Positions 1-6,045 of a DNA stretch of 13,928 nt are shown here, one piece after another. The notes under the pieces were generated by a model that saw only the letters and a list, made by a program, of their open reading frames with translations, ran no database searches and had not been told where the DNA came from. Numbering within the stretch: the stretch's first letter is position 1; each line of letters starts with the position of its first letter. Position numbers and translations under genes: made by a program. Source of the DNA: RGIG426 sp045598065 (GTDB lineage Bacteria; Bacillota; Clostridia; Oscillospirales; Acutalibacteraceae); assembly GCA_045598065.1 (NCBI GenBank), contig JAZLLJ010000047.1, positions 1 to 13,928 on the forward strand, given 5' to 3'.

Positions 1-2
1 CC

Positions 3-104
3 TTGTCGGGCTACATCTGCCAAAAAGCGCAAGCGGTGGATATGTTTCCACGCACGGCACATGTTGAGACGGTAGTATTGATGTCAAAGGAGATTTTAAA
101 ATGA
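3..104 (+). CDS. rlmD: 23S rRNA (uracil-C5)-methyltransferase RlmD/RumA, C-terminal end only
   Basis: The window opens inside this gene. Reading from base 3 gives a 33-residue tail ending in a TGA at 102-104. It contains VDMFPRTAHVETVVLM, the highly characteristic C-terminal motif of the TrmA/RumA/RlmD family of SAM-dependent enzymes that methylate C5 of a uracil in 23S rRNA. The catalytic Cys and SAM-binding motifs lie upstream of the window. After the HVETV motif the sequence turns AT-rich and encodes MSKEILK while also carrying the AAAGGAG ribosome binding site (86-92) of the next gene, whose ATG overlaps this stop (ATGA). A related, decayed copy of this tail lies at 781-891, so this end may have been supplied by an inserted element. 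The choice between RlmD and other RumA-like paralogues cannot be made from the tail alone. Confidence 0.85.
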   Translation: MSGYICQKAQAVDMFPRTAHVETVVLMSKEILK

Positions 105-781
105 GATGGTTTTCAAAATTGTTCAACAAACCTCATATTAATATTGGAGATACAGTATATTTGGGCACATATCTCCAAGATGGAAACATGCCAACCAAGG
201 TTGAATGGAGTGTTATTCATATTGAAGGAAATAAAGCGCTGCTAATCTCAAAATATGCATTAATAACTTCTGGATATTGCGAAATGCCTTTGAAGAGTTT
301 TAGACAGCTGGAATGGGAAGGATCTTTAGCTCGTGAAAAATGCAGGGTATTCTTTGATGAATGTTTTTCTCAAACTGAACGAGTTGCTATTTGTGAAAAG
401 AAAATAGAGATGAATGGTTTTGGACAGGATTGCTTTGACTATGTTTTTCTGCTATCCGAAGGAGAAGTGAAAGATTACTTTTCAGATGCAGAAAAAAGAA
501 AATGTAAACCAACGTCAAATGCAAAAGCAACCGGTGCCCGAATGGGTTGGACAGATGATAACCGAGAATACACATCTTGGTGGATTTTGCCTGAATGCAT
601 TCGTGATGGGGGCATATCCAAATTATATGATTCTGACGAAGAGTATAATGGTAGTATATATCCGAAAGCAGTATTTCAGATGGGCGAAATACAGTATCAC
701 GGCAGGAATGTTTATCATAACGATTTTTGTATTAGACCGTGTGTATTAGTTGATATAGAGAAGATACAAGAGATAATTTAG
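101..781 (+). CDS. DUF6273 domain-containing protein, AT-rich cargo gene
   Basis: A 226-residue protein of unknown function. Its order of motifs fits DUF6273: an early W-E-G-S..R segment (about residues 71-76), a FLLSEGEVKDYF block (about 116-127), C-K-P-T-S-N-A-K-A-x-G-A (about 135-146), W-W-x-L-P-E (about 160-165) and a closing I-R-P-C-V segment near the C-terminus. No signal peptide or membrane segment is seen. The ATG overlaps the rlmD stop (ATGA) and has an AAAGGAG Shine-Dalgarno 8 bases upstream, inside the rlmD tail, so translation is probably coupled to rlmD. Base composition is unlike the neighbours: bases 121-180 hold 20 G/C of 60, whereas 1201-1260 in the next gene hold 34 of 60. 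Its position between two rlmD-like 3' ends suggests it arrived by insertion. The function is unknown. Confidence 0.75.
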   Translation: MRWFSKLFNKPHINIGDTVYLGTYLQDGNMPTKVEWSVIHIEGNKALLISKYALITSGYCEMPLKSFRQLEWEGSLAREKCRVFFDECFSQTERVAICEKKIEMNGFGQDCFDYVFLLSEGEVKDYFSDAEKRKCKPTSNAKATGARMGWTDDNREYTSWWILPECIRDGGISKLYDSDEEYNGSIYPKAVFQMGEIQYHGRNVYHNDFCIRPCVLVDIEKIQEII

Positions 782-834
782 TTGATATGTTCCCGTGTAC
801 TGTGGGGGTGGATTTGTTCCCGTGTTGTGTTGAC
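781..834 (+). repeat. Two tandem 27-bp units with an rlmD VD-x-FP motif
   Basis: Units at 781-807 and 808-834 match at 20 of 27 positions when aligned without gaps and share the uninterrupted core TGTTCCCGTGT. Each starts with GTKGATWTG and encodes V-D-(M/L)-F-P-C in the same frame. A third, more diverged relative is the intact rlmD tail at 36-50, and a weaker one starts at 829 (VDIHG). The units are candidate attachment-site remnants at the rlmD 3' end; no integrase is present in the window to confirm this. Confidence 0.55.
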
Positions 835-891
835 ATTCACGGCATTGTCTCGCCCCATGTGGAAACCGTGGCGTTGCTCACAAAAACGTAA
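781..891 (+). pseudogene. Decayed second copy of an rlmD 3' end
   Basis: One frame starting at the last base of the DUF6273 stop codon runs to a TAA at 889-891. It ends with PHVETVALLTKT, a normal RlmD/RumA C-terminus and clearly related to the HVETVVLM tail at 60-83. Upstream of it the same frame holds VDMFP and VDLFP, each matching the VDMFP of the intact tail, and then VDIHG. No start codon or ribosome binding site belongs to it, and the body of the enzyme is missing, so it is a remnant and not a gene. The codons are GC-rich like the downstream host genes, so this may be the original host 3' end displaced when sequence carrying the DUF6273 gene entered. The similarity is seen directly; the insertion history is inferred. 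Confidence 0.65.
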
Positions 892-927
892 AAATCGTTC
901 ATTTCTCATTTTAGGGTGGGATGTATT

Positions 928-1911
928 GTGAAAAAAATTCGTTTCGGCATTGTCGGTGCCGGAAATATCGCTCACCGCTTTGCAAAAGCCTGCCAACATT
1001 CCGAAAAAGCGGAACTGTGCGCGGTGGCCTCCCGTACAATAGAGAAAGCCAACGCTTTTGGCGACGAATTTGATATCCCGCTTCGCTTCGGCAGTTACGA
1101 GGAACTGGCAGAGTCGCCTGACATCGACGTGGCGTATATCGCCGTGCCGCACGCATTGCACAAATCGTGTTCGATGCTGATGATGAATCACAAAAAACAC
1201 GTGCTGTGCGAAAAACCGATCGCCGTCAACTCCAAAGAACTCGGGGAGATGATCGCCTGCGCCGAAAATAACGGCGTGTTTTTGATGGAGACGATGTGGG
1301 GCCGGTTTGTCGAGGGCACCAAAACGCTTCTTTCGCTGCTTGAAAGCGGCGTGATCGGCGACGTGTTGGGACTTCGGTGTCAACTCGCATACCGCCTCGG
1401 GGAAGCGCAATGGGACCACCACGTACTGAAAAACGAAAACGGCGGCGGCGCGCTGTTGGACGTTGGCATTTACGGGCTGATGTTCGCGCGACAAGTCCTC
1501 GGAACGGACGTTGAGCAACTAAACGCGCTGTGCAACACCTATAAAGGCACCGACAGCCACACCGCGATTGCCATGCGCTACCAAAACGGCGCGATTGCCG
1601 AGATTTCGTGCGCCACCATGGTGCAAAAACCGATTGAGGGCGTGATTTTCGGCACAAAGGGGAACATTTCCCTCGACGAGTTTTATGCGCCGCAAATCAT
1701 TGAAATCACCACCGAAGCCGGCAAGACCGTTATGAAAACGCCTTGGCGCGGCAACGGGTTCGAGGAAGAAATCGACCACGTGTGCGACTGTGTTGCAAGC
1801 GGTCTTTGCGAAAGTCCTGTACATTCGTTTTCCGAAATGCGGTTTATTTTCGCCCAAATGGATTCGATTCGCGCACAGCTCGGAATCGTGTATCCGCAAG
1901 ATTCACAATAA
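928..1911 (+). CDS. Gfo/Idh/MocA family NAD(P)-dependent oxidoreductase
   Basis: A soluble dehydrogenase-like protein of 327 residues. The N-terminus IRFGIVGAGNIAHRF is a Rossmann dinucleotide-binding motif (G-x-G-x-x-A form). The family motif E-K-P with the catalytic lysine lies at residues 95-97 (VLCEKPIAVN), and G-G-G-A-L-L-D-V-G-I-Y follows in the substrate domain. The M-E-T-M-W-x-R-F segment resembles the dihydrodiol-dehydrogenase-like branch of the family, which acts on sugars or cyclic diols. The substrate cannot be named. Start: a GTG at 928 lies 6-7 bases after AGGGTGGG (914-920) and gives MKKIRFG, which fits the family better than the in-frame GTG at 916. The gene begins just after the rlmD remnant and is the first of a long + strand run. 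Confidence 0.88.
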   Translation: MKKIRFGIVGAGNIAHRFAKACQHSEKAELCAVASRTIEKANAFGDEFDIPLRFGSYEELAESPDIDVAYIAVPHALHKSCSMLMMNHKKHVLCEKPIAVNSKELGEMIACAENNGVFLMETMWGRFVEGTKTLLSLLESGVIGDVLGLRCQLAYRLGEAQWDHHVLKNENGGGALLDVGIYGLMFARQVLGTDVEQLNALCNTYKGTDSHTAIAMRYQNGAIAEISCATMVQKPIEGVIFGTKGNISLDEFYAPQIIEITTEAGKTVMKTPWRGNGFEEEIDHVCDCVASGLCESPVHSFSEMRFIFAQMDSIRAQLGIVYPQDSQ

Positions 1912-1935
1912 TCAGTCAGAAAGAGAGGAATGTCT

Positions 1936-2301
1936 ATGATCGCGTGTTTATGTGTCGCACTCGGCGGTGCGGTCGGGTCGGTACTGCGGTATCTTGTGAG
2001 CCTTATCGACCTCGGCGAAACAACGGCATTTCCCTATAAAACGCTGTTTGTCAACGTGGTCGGCGCGTTCGTTATCGGGTTACTCGTGGCGATTGCCGCC
2101 AAAAGCACCGCCCTTTCGGATAACTGGATGCTCTGCCTCAAAGTCGGGCTTTGCGGCGGATTTACCACCTTTTCCACTTTTGCGCTCGAAACCGTCACCC
2201 TCACGCAAGACGGCAAATGGGGGATAGCGGCGTGTTACGTGCTTTTGAGTGTATTGTTGTCGCTTGCGGCGGTGTGGTCTGCCGAAGTGATTGTAAAATA
2301 A
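1936..2301 (+). CDS. crcB: Fluoride ion channel FluC/CrcB
   Basis: A small membrane protein of 121 residues with four hydrophobic segments, the normal size and layout of FluC channels, which assemble as dual-topology dimers in the cytoplasmic membrane and export fluoride. Diagnostic motifs are visible: G-G-A-V-G-S-V-L-R-Y near the N-terminus, F-V-N-V-V-G-A-F with the pore asparagine at N40, and G-G-F-T-T-F-S-T-F at residues 74-82, carrying the two phenylalanines (F79, F82) that line the fluoride path and the threonine region near the structural sodium. Start: ATG 1936 stands 6 bases after GAGAGGA; the in-frame ATG at 1930 is too close to that site but would add only two residues. No fluoride riboswitch was recognised upstream. 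A single gene implies a homodimer. Confidence 0.93.
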   Translation: MIACLCVALGGAVGSVLRYLVSLIDLGETTAFPYKTLFVNVVGAFVIGLLVAIAAKSTALSDNWMLCLKVGLCGGFTTFSTFALETVTLTQDGKWGIAACYVLLSVLLSLAAVWSAEVIVK

Positions 2302-2343
2302 GGGAATACTTTCACGGTTTTATATCGGATAGGAGATAAACCT

Positions 2344-3462
2344 ATGGAAAAACAATTTGAAAACGTAAAAACAACAAAAAAGCATAACGGCATTATCGGC
2401 ATTTGGAAATTCTTATTTTCTTTGTTGATTTTGGCGTTTCATATCACCGCCTTCGAAAGCGAATCGCACACACTCTTTTCGTGCGGCGCAATCGGTGTTG
2501 ACTTTTTCTTCCTGGTTTCCGGTTATTTATTAGCGAAAAAAGTCGCCGGCGAAACGCGCAGATTAAACGGCGCGCCGTGCGACATCCCGAAATCGACTTG
2601 GAAATTTCTGCTTGGAAAAATCCGTGTGTTTTATCCCTATCTTTTAGTAGCGTTTCTTGTTCTTTTTGTCATCCGCTTCCTCCAAGGGCAGTGGAGTATA
2701 CGAGAGTATTTAGACAGCACCAACGATTTGTTATTATTGCAAACCGTCTCTGTTAAAAGTCAGCGTATGGTCGGCGCATCGTGGTATCTTTCCGCCATGC
2801 TCGTAGCCATGCTCATCATATATCCTATGATGAAAAAGTTTCAAAGAACGTTTTCTCTGTTGATTGCTCCGTCCGCATGCGCTGTGCTCGGCGGCTATCT
2901 GTTATATACCCAAGCATCCATTCGTTCGTGGAACGCCTGGGCCGGCATTCTTTGCGTCGGATTGTTCAAAGCATTTTTGGAAATCGCGTTCGGTTGTTTC
3001 GTTTATGAAGCCTCGGAAAAACTGCGAAAAACCCCATTTACGATGTTTTCAAGGATTCTTTTGGGAATCGGTCAAACCGCCGCGTTTGTGTTTGTGTTCT
3101 ATATGAACACTCGTTACGATTGGGTGCGTCGGCTGGATTGGTTGTTTATCGTTTTGCTCGCCGCCGGGGTTGCCGTTGCATTTTCCGACACGGTTCCGTG
3201 GACCGGACTTTGCAGCAATCGTCTGTTTGCTTATCTTGAAAAACTCAGCACTCCCATCTTTTTGAATAACTACGTGGGAATTCTGTTTGTCGATTATATG
3301 AAATGGTTTTCCGATTCAACCTGGTGGGTTCGTTTACTCGGTATTGTTGCCGTTGTCATCGTTTTCTCCATTATCGAGTGTGCCGTTCTTGACGTGATTC
3401 AAAAATTCAACGGCACAAAAGTTAAACGGCTCTTCATCCGTAACGTGTCCGCAAAAGAATGA
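2344..3462 (+). CDS. Acyltransferase family 3 membrane protein
   Basis: A polytopic membrane protein of 372 residues with about ten hydrophobic segments, the usual architecture of acyltransferase-3 proteins (OafA, WecH, O-acetylation enzymes). Visible motifs are the first-helix histidine H33 (L-A-F-H-I), G-V-D-F-F-F-L-V-S-G-Y-L at residues 51-62, and a mid-protein W-Y-L-S-A-M-L segment. Such enzymes transfer an acyl group, often acetyl or succinyl, to sugars on the cell surface or to peptidoglycan. The acceptor is unknown; the glycosyltransferase pair about 1.1 kb downstream makes a surface glycan plausible but does not prove it. No SGNH domain is fused. The ATG has AGGAG 8 bases upstream. 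Confidence 0.83.
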   Translation: MEKQFENVKTTKKHNGIIGIWKFLFSLLILAFHITAFESESHTLFSCGAIGVDFFFLVSGYLLAKKVAGETRRLNGAPCDIPKSTWKFLLGKIRVFYPYLLVAFLVLFVIRFLQGQWSIREYLDSTNDLLLLQTVSVKSQRMVGASWYLSAMLVAMLIIYPMMKKFQRTFSLLIAPSACAVLGGYLLYTQASIRSWNAWAGILCVGLFKAFLEIAFGCFVYEASEKLRKTPFTMFSRILLGIGQTAAFVFVFYMNTRYDWVRRLDWLFIVLLAAGVAVAFSDTVPWTGLCSNRLFAYLEKLSTPIFLNNYVGILFVDYMKWFSDSTWWVRLLGIVAVVIVFSIIECAVLDVIQKFNGTKVKRLFIRNVSAKE

Positions 3463-3520
3463 TGGTTTCGTAAAACGACTCCTTTTTCGAAAAAAACAAG
3501 TGCACAACAAGGAGAAAGCC

Positions 3521-3559
3521 ATGTCCTATTCAAGCATTGACAAATACGTGTACGTGTAG
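3521..3559 (+). CDS. Putative 12-codon ORF (MSYSSIDKYVYV) before the cysteine synthase gene
   Basis: This ATG has an excellent Shine-Dalgarno (AAGGAG at 3509-3514, 6 bases upstream) and reads 12 codons to a TAG at 3557-3559, 53 bases before the next ATG. It could be a leader peptide, the broken start of a lost gene, or chance. The peptide has no cysteine, so it does not look like a cysteine attenuator, and no terminator or antiterminator hairpin was recognised after it. The sequence beyond the TAG reads on in frame for some codons without a recognisable family. Translation is likely from the ribosome binding site, but function is unproven. Confidence 0.3.
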   Translation: MSYSSIDKYVYV

Positions 3560-3612
3560 GCCAACCGCCCGTGTCCCAACCGAAAAACTAATTCCCGAGG
3601 AGGAATACTGAT

Positions 3613-4542
3613 ATGATCTACGATAACGTTCTGCAAGCCATTGGGCATACGCCCATTATCCGCTTAAACCGTCTGTGTGAGCCGGATTCAGCCGAAATAC
3701 TCGTCAAATTCGAAGGACTCAACGTCGGCGGTTCCATCAAAACGCGCACAGCGTACAATATGATTTGCGAGGCGGAAAAACAAGGACTTCTCAACGAGAA
3801 TTCCGTCATTGTTGAACCGACGTCCGGCAACCAAGGCATCGGTTTGTCGCTTGTCGGCGCGGTGCGCGGCTATAAAACCGTCATTATTATGCCCGATTCC
3901 GTGAGCGTGGAGCGGCGTCTGCTTGTGAAACACTACGGCGCGGAGGTCATCACCGTTCACGACGACGGCGATATCGGCGCGTGCATCGACGAATGTCTGC
4001 GCAAAGCGCTTGAAATGCGCGATAACGATCCGAACGTCTTTGTGCCGCAGCAGTTTGAGAACATCAACAACACGCTGACGCATAAAAAACATACGGCGCT
4101 CGAAATTATGGAACAAGTAGCCGGACCGATTGACGGTTTTTGCTCCGGCATCGGAACGGGCGGCACGATTACCGGCATCGGTGAAGTGCTGAAAGCGCAG
4201 TATCCCGAAATGGAGATTTGGGCGGTGGAGCCGGAAAACGCCGCAATTTTGGCAGGCGGCAACATCGGTACACACCTGCAAATGGGCATCGGCGATGGCC
4301 TCATTCCTGCCATTCTCAACACCGAAATTTACAACGATATTTGCATTATTTCCGACGAAGAGGCGCTGAAAACCGCCCAAGATCTCGCCAAATACGAAGG
4401 CATTATGTGCGGTATTTCAAGCGGCACGAACGTTGCCGCCGCTCGCAGACTTGCGAAAAAACTCGGCAAAGGGAAGACGGTTGTCACGGTGCTTCCCGAC
4501 ACCGCCGAACGGTATTTTTCCACCCCGTTGTTTGAGGACTAA
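3613..4542 (+). CDS. cysK: PLP-dependent cysteine synthase-like enzyme (CysK/CBS family)
   Basis: A 309-residue fold-type II PLP enzyme, of normal length for O-acetylserine sulfhydrylase, which makes cysteine from O-acetylserine and sulfide in the cytoplasm. The Schiff-base lysine is K43 in G-G-S-I-K-T-R, the substrate-carboxylate loop is T70-S-G-N-Q74, the phosphate-binding loop is G-T-G-G-T-I-T-G near residues 181-188, and S269-S-G-T-N lies in the PLP pyridine-binding region. The C-terminus D-T-A-E-R-Y-F-S-T-P-L-F is typical of CysK. Two positions are unusual against classic CysK: Q74 replaces the threonine of TSGNTG, and T44 replaces the aspartate of KDR; QFENINN also departs from QFxNPxN. 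The donor substrate might therefore differ. Start: GAGGAGG at 3597-3603, 9 bases upstream. No cysE lies beside it. Confidence 0.8.
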   Translation: MIYDNVLQAIGHTPIIRLNRLCEPDSAEILVKFEGLNVGGSIKTRTAYNMICEAEKQGLLNENSVIVEPTSGNQGIGLSLVGAVRGYKTVIIMPDSVSVERRLLVKHYGAEVITVHDDGDIGACIDECLRKALEMRDNDPNVFVPQQFENINNTLTHKKHTALEIMEQVAGPIDGFCSGIGTGGTITGIGEVLKAQYPEMEIWAVEPENAAILAGGNIGTHLQMGIGDGLIPAILNTEIYNDICIISDEEALKTAQDLAKYEGIMCGISSGTNVAAARRLAKKLGKGKTVVTVLPDTAERYFSTPLFED

Positions 4543-4581
4543 TCCAAAACAGGATTGCTAAAACACTAAGGAGTTTCGATA

Positions 4582-6045
4582 ATGAAAAAGTTCAAGTTAA
4601 AACGGCGGCGAGGGCTCGGCAACACCGCAGAAAGTTATGCCTATCTCTATTACGGTCTCTTTGCGTTGTGCTCACTGCTTTTCGTGGTCATCGCGATGAT
4701 TACCAACGGAGATACCATCGGGTATTCTTTGTATTACAAACCCGACGGCATTTTTGAGAGTCTGAATAACGACTACACAAAAACGACCGATCTCTTTATG
4801 GATTTCTTCAACTCCGTTCGTGATGCTTCTTCGGAAAACGGGGGATACGTTGACCGGCACGTGATTTATCCGCCGCTTGCCAATCTGTTGTATTTGGCGA
4901 TTGGAAAAATATTTAAAGGGAATTTGCTTGATACCGCATTCGGCGACCGCTTCCTTTTGCGAAACAACGATCCCGTGGCACTGCTCGTCTTTTTCGTATC
5001 CATAATGCTTTGCGTGTTTTCGGTATATCTCATCATCGACCGCTACCTGCTTCGTTGCGGCTTCAAAGCGGCACCGGCGGCGTTGGCTATTACATCGGCG
5101 CTCTCGTTCCCGATGCTGTATGCCATTCAACGCGGCAACATCATTATTTTGGCGATTCCGCTGACCATGTTCTTTGTCTTTTTCCGCAACCACGAACGAA
5201 AACTCGTCAGAGAACTGTCGTATATTGCCCTGGCAATCGCCGCCGGATTAAAGCTCTATCCGGCGGTATTCGGAGTTTTGCTGATTACCGATAAAAAGTA
5301 CAAAGAAGCGGTGCGCCTCGTCATTTACGGCATTTTGGCGTTTGTGCTACCCGTTTTCGCTTTCGGCGGTCCGGAAATGCTTTGGCAGATTATCCAAAAC
5401 GTCTTCGGCTTCAATTCCGGTAGTTCCGAAAAAGCGGCCCGATTCCGCTCGGGATATTCCTATCAAGAATTGGTGGCAGTGTTTTTACACAACAAGTCCA
5501 TGGCGATTTTCGGAAAAATTGTCTTTTGGTGCTTGGAGTTGATGGCGGCCATTATGGTGTTTGTGCTTCCCAAAGACTGGCAAAAACTCACCGCGCTTTG
5601 CTATATGGTATTTAACATCCGCTCGCTGTCATCCATTTACGCATTGACCTTTTTCCTTATTCCGTTTGTGATGTTTTTGACGGACAAGCGTAAATTTAAG
5701 TGGAACGACTATCTCTATCTGCTGTGTCTGTCGCTGATGTTTATTCCGCTTCCGTGTATCTGGTACGGGTTTACCGGAAGTATGGCGGAACATTCCGGCA
5801 TTTTAGCCGGTCTGACCGGTCGCGAATTGGTGAGCACGCGCCTCGGATTGATTGCGCACTATACGGCGGTCAACCGATTGGTTTCGGTTATCGCGTTCCA
5901 GGGCGTGTTTATTTTGCTGACACTCGACGTATTGCTGACTCCCGGTGGGGACAAGAAAAAAGCGAGATCGTCTTCCGCTGACAGCGATGAGAAAACCGCA
6001 GTAAAAAAAGAAACTGCATCGGAAATCACGGAGGAATCTGTATGA
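4582..6045 (+). CDS. GT87-type (DUF2029) polyprenyl-phosphate-sugar glycosyltransferase
   Basis: A polytopic membrane protein of 487 residues with about ten or more hydrophobic segments and a charged, Lys/Glu/Ser-rich cytoplasmic-looking tail of about 30 residues. The first long extracytoplasmic loop is rich in acidic residues and ends in I-Y-P-P-L-A (Y96-P97-P98), and G-L-K-L-Y-P follows at 222-227. Both are hallmarks of GT87/DUF2029 proteins, which include the mycobacterial mannosyltransferase PimE. Such enzymes transfer a sugar from a polyprenyl-phosphate donor on the outer face of the membrane. Donor and acceptor here are unknown. The ATG has AAGGAG 8 bases upstream. The stop overlaps the next start (ATGA at 6042-6045), so the two membrane proteins are translationally coupled and probably work together. 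Confidence 0.75.
   Translation: MKKFKLKRRRGLGNTAESYAYLYYGLFALCSLLFVVIAMITNGDTIGYSLYYKPDGIFESLNNDYTKTTDLFMDFFNSVRDASSENGGYVDRHVIYPPLANLLYLAIGKIFKGNLLDTAFGDRFLLRNNDPVALLVFFVSIMLCVFSVYLIIDRYLLRCGFKAAPAALAITSALSFPMLYAIQRGNIIILAIPLTMFFVFFRNHERKLVRELSYIALAIAAGLKLYPAVFGVLLITDKKYKEAVRLVIYGILAFVLPVFAFGGPEMLWQIIQNVFGFNSGSSEKAARFRSGYSYQELVAVFLHNKSMAIFGKIVFWCLELMAAIMVFVLPKDWQKLTALCYMVFNIRSLSSIYALTFFLIPFVMFLTDKRKFKWNDYLYLLCLSLMFIPLPCIWYGFTGSMAEHSGILAGLTGRELVSTRLGLIAHYTAVNRLVSVIAFQGVFILLTLDVLLTPGGDKKKARSSSADSDEKTAVKKETASEITEESV

Noticed and set aside
746..788. Direct repeat TTAGTTGATAT at 746-756 and 778-788 near the end of the DUF6273 gene, considered as an insertion target duplication.
   Set aside because: Eleven AT-rich bases 32 bp apart in an AT-rich gene can arise by chance, and the copies do not flank the insert.
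911..923. TTAGGGTGGGATG looks a little like the conserved T-box element (AGGGTGGNACCGCG).
   Set aside because: Only the AGGGTGG part matches, no specifier stem or terminator is seen, and the site is well placed as the ribosome binding site of the oxidoreductase gene.
778..1518. Long minus-strand open frame covering the rlmD remnant and part of the oxidoreductase (246 codons).
   Set aside because: It is opposite strong Gfo/Idh/MocA motifs, has a His/Arg/Phe-rich composition typical of antisense frames, and matches no family.
1890..1935. Possible fluoride riboswitch upstream of crcB.
   Set aside because: The gap after the oxidoreductase stop is only about 24 bases and no crcB-motif pseudoknot sequence is visible.
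3688..4380. Long open frame on the minus strand opposite the cysteine synthase gene (230 codons).
   Set aside because: Antisense shadow of a clear PLP enzyme; no motif, no ribosome binding site and no independent context.
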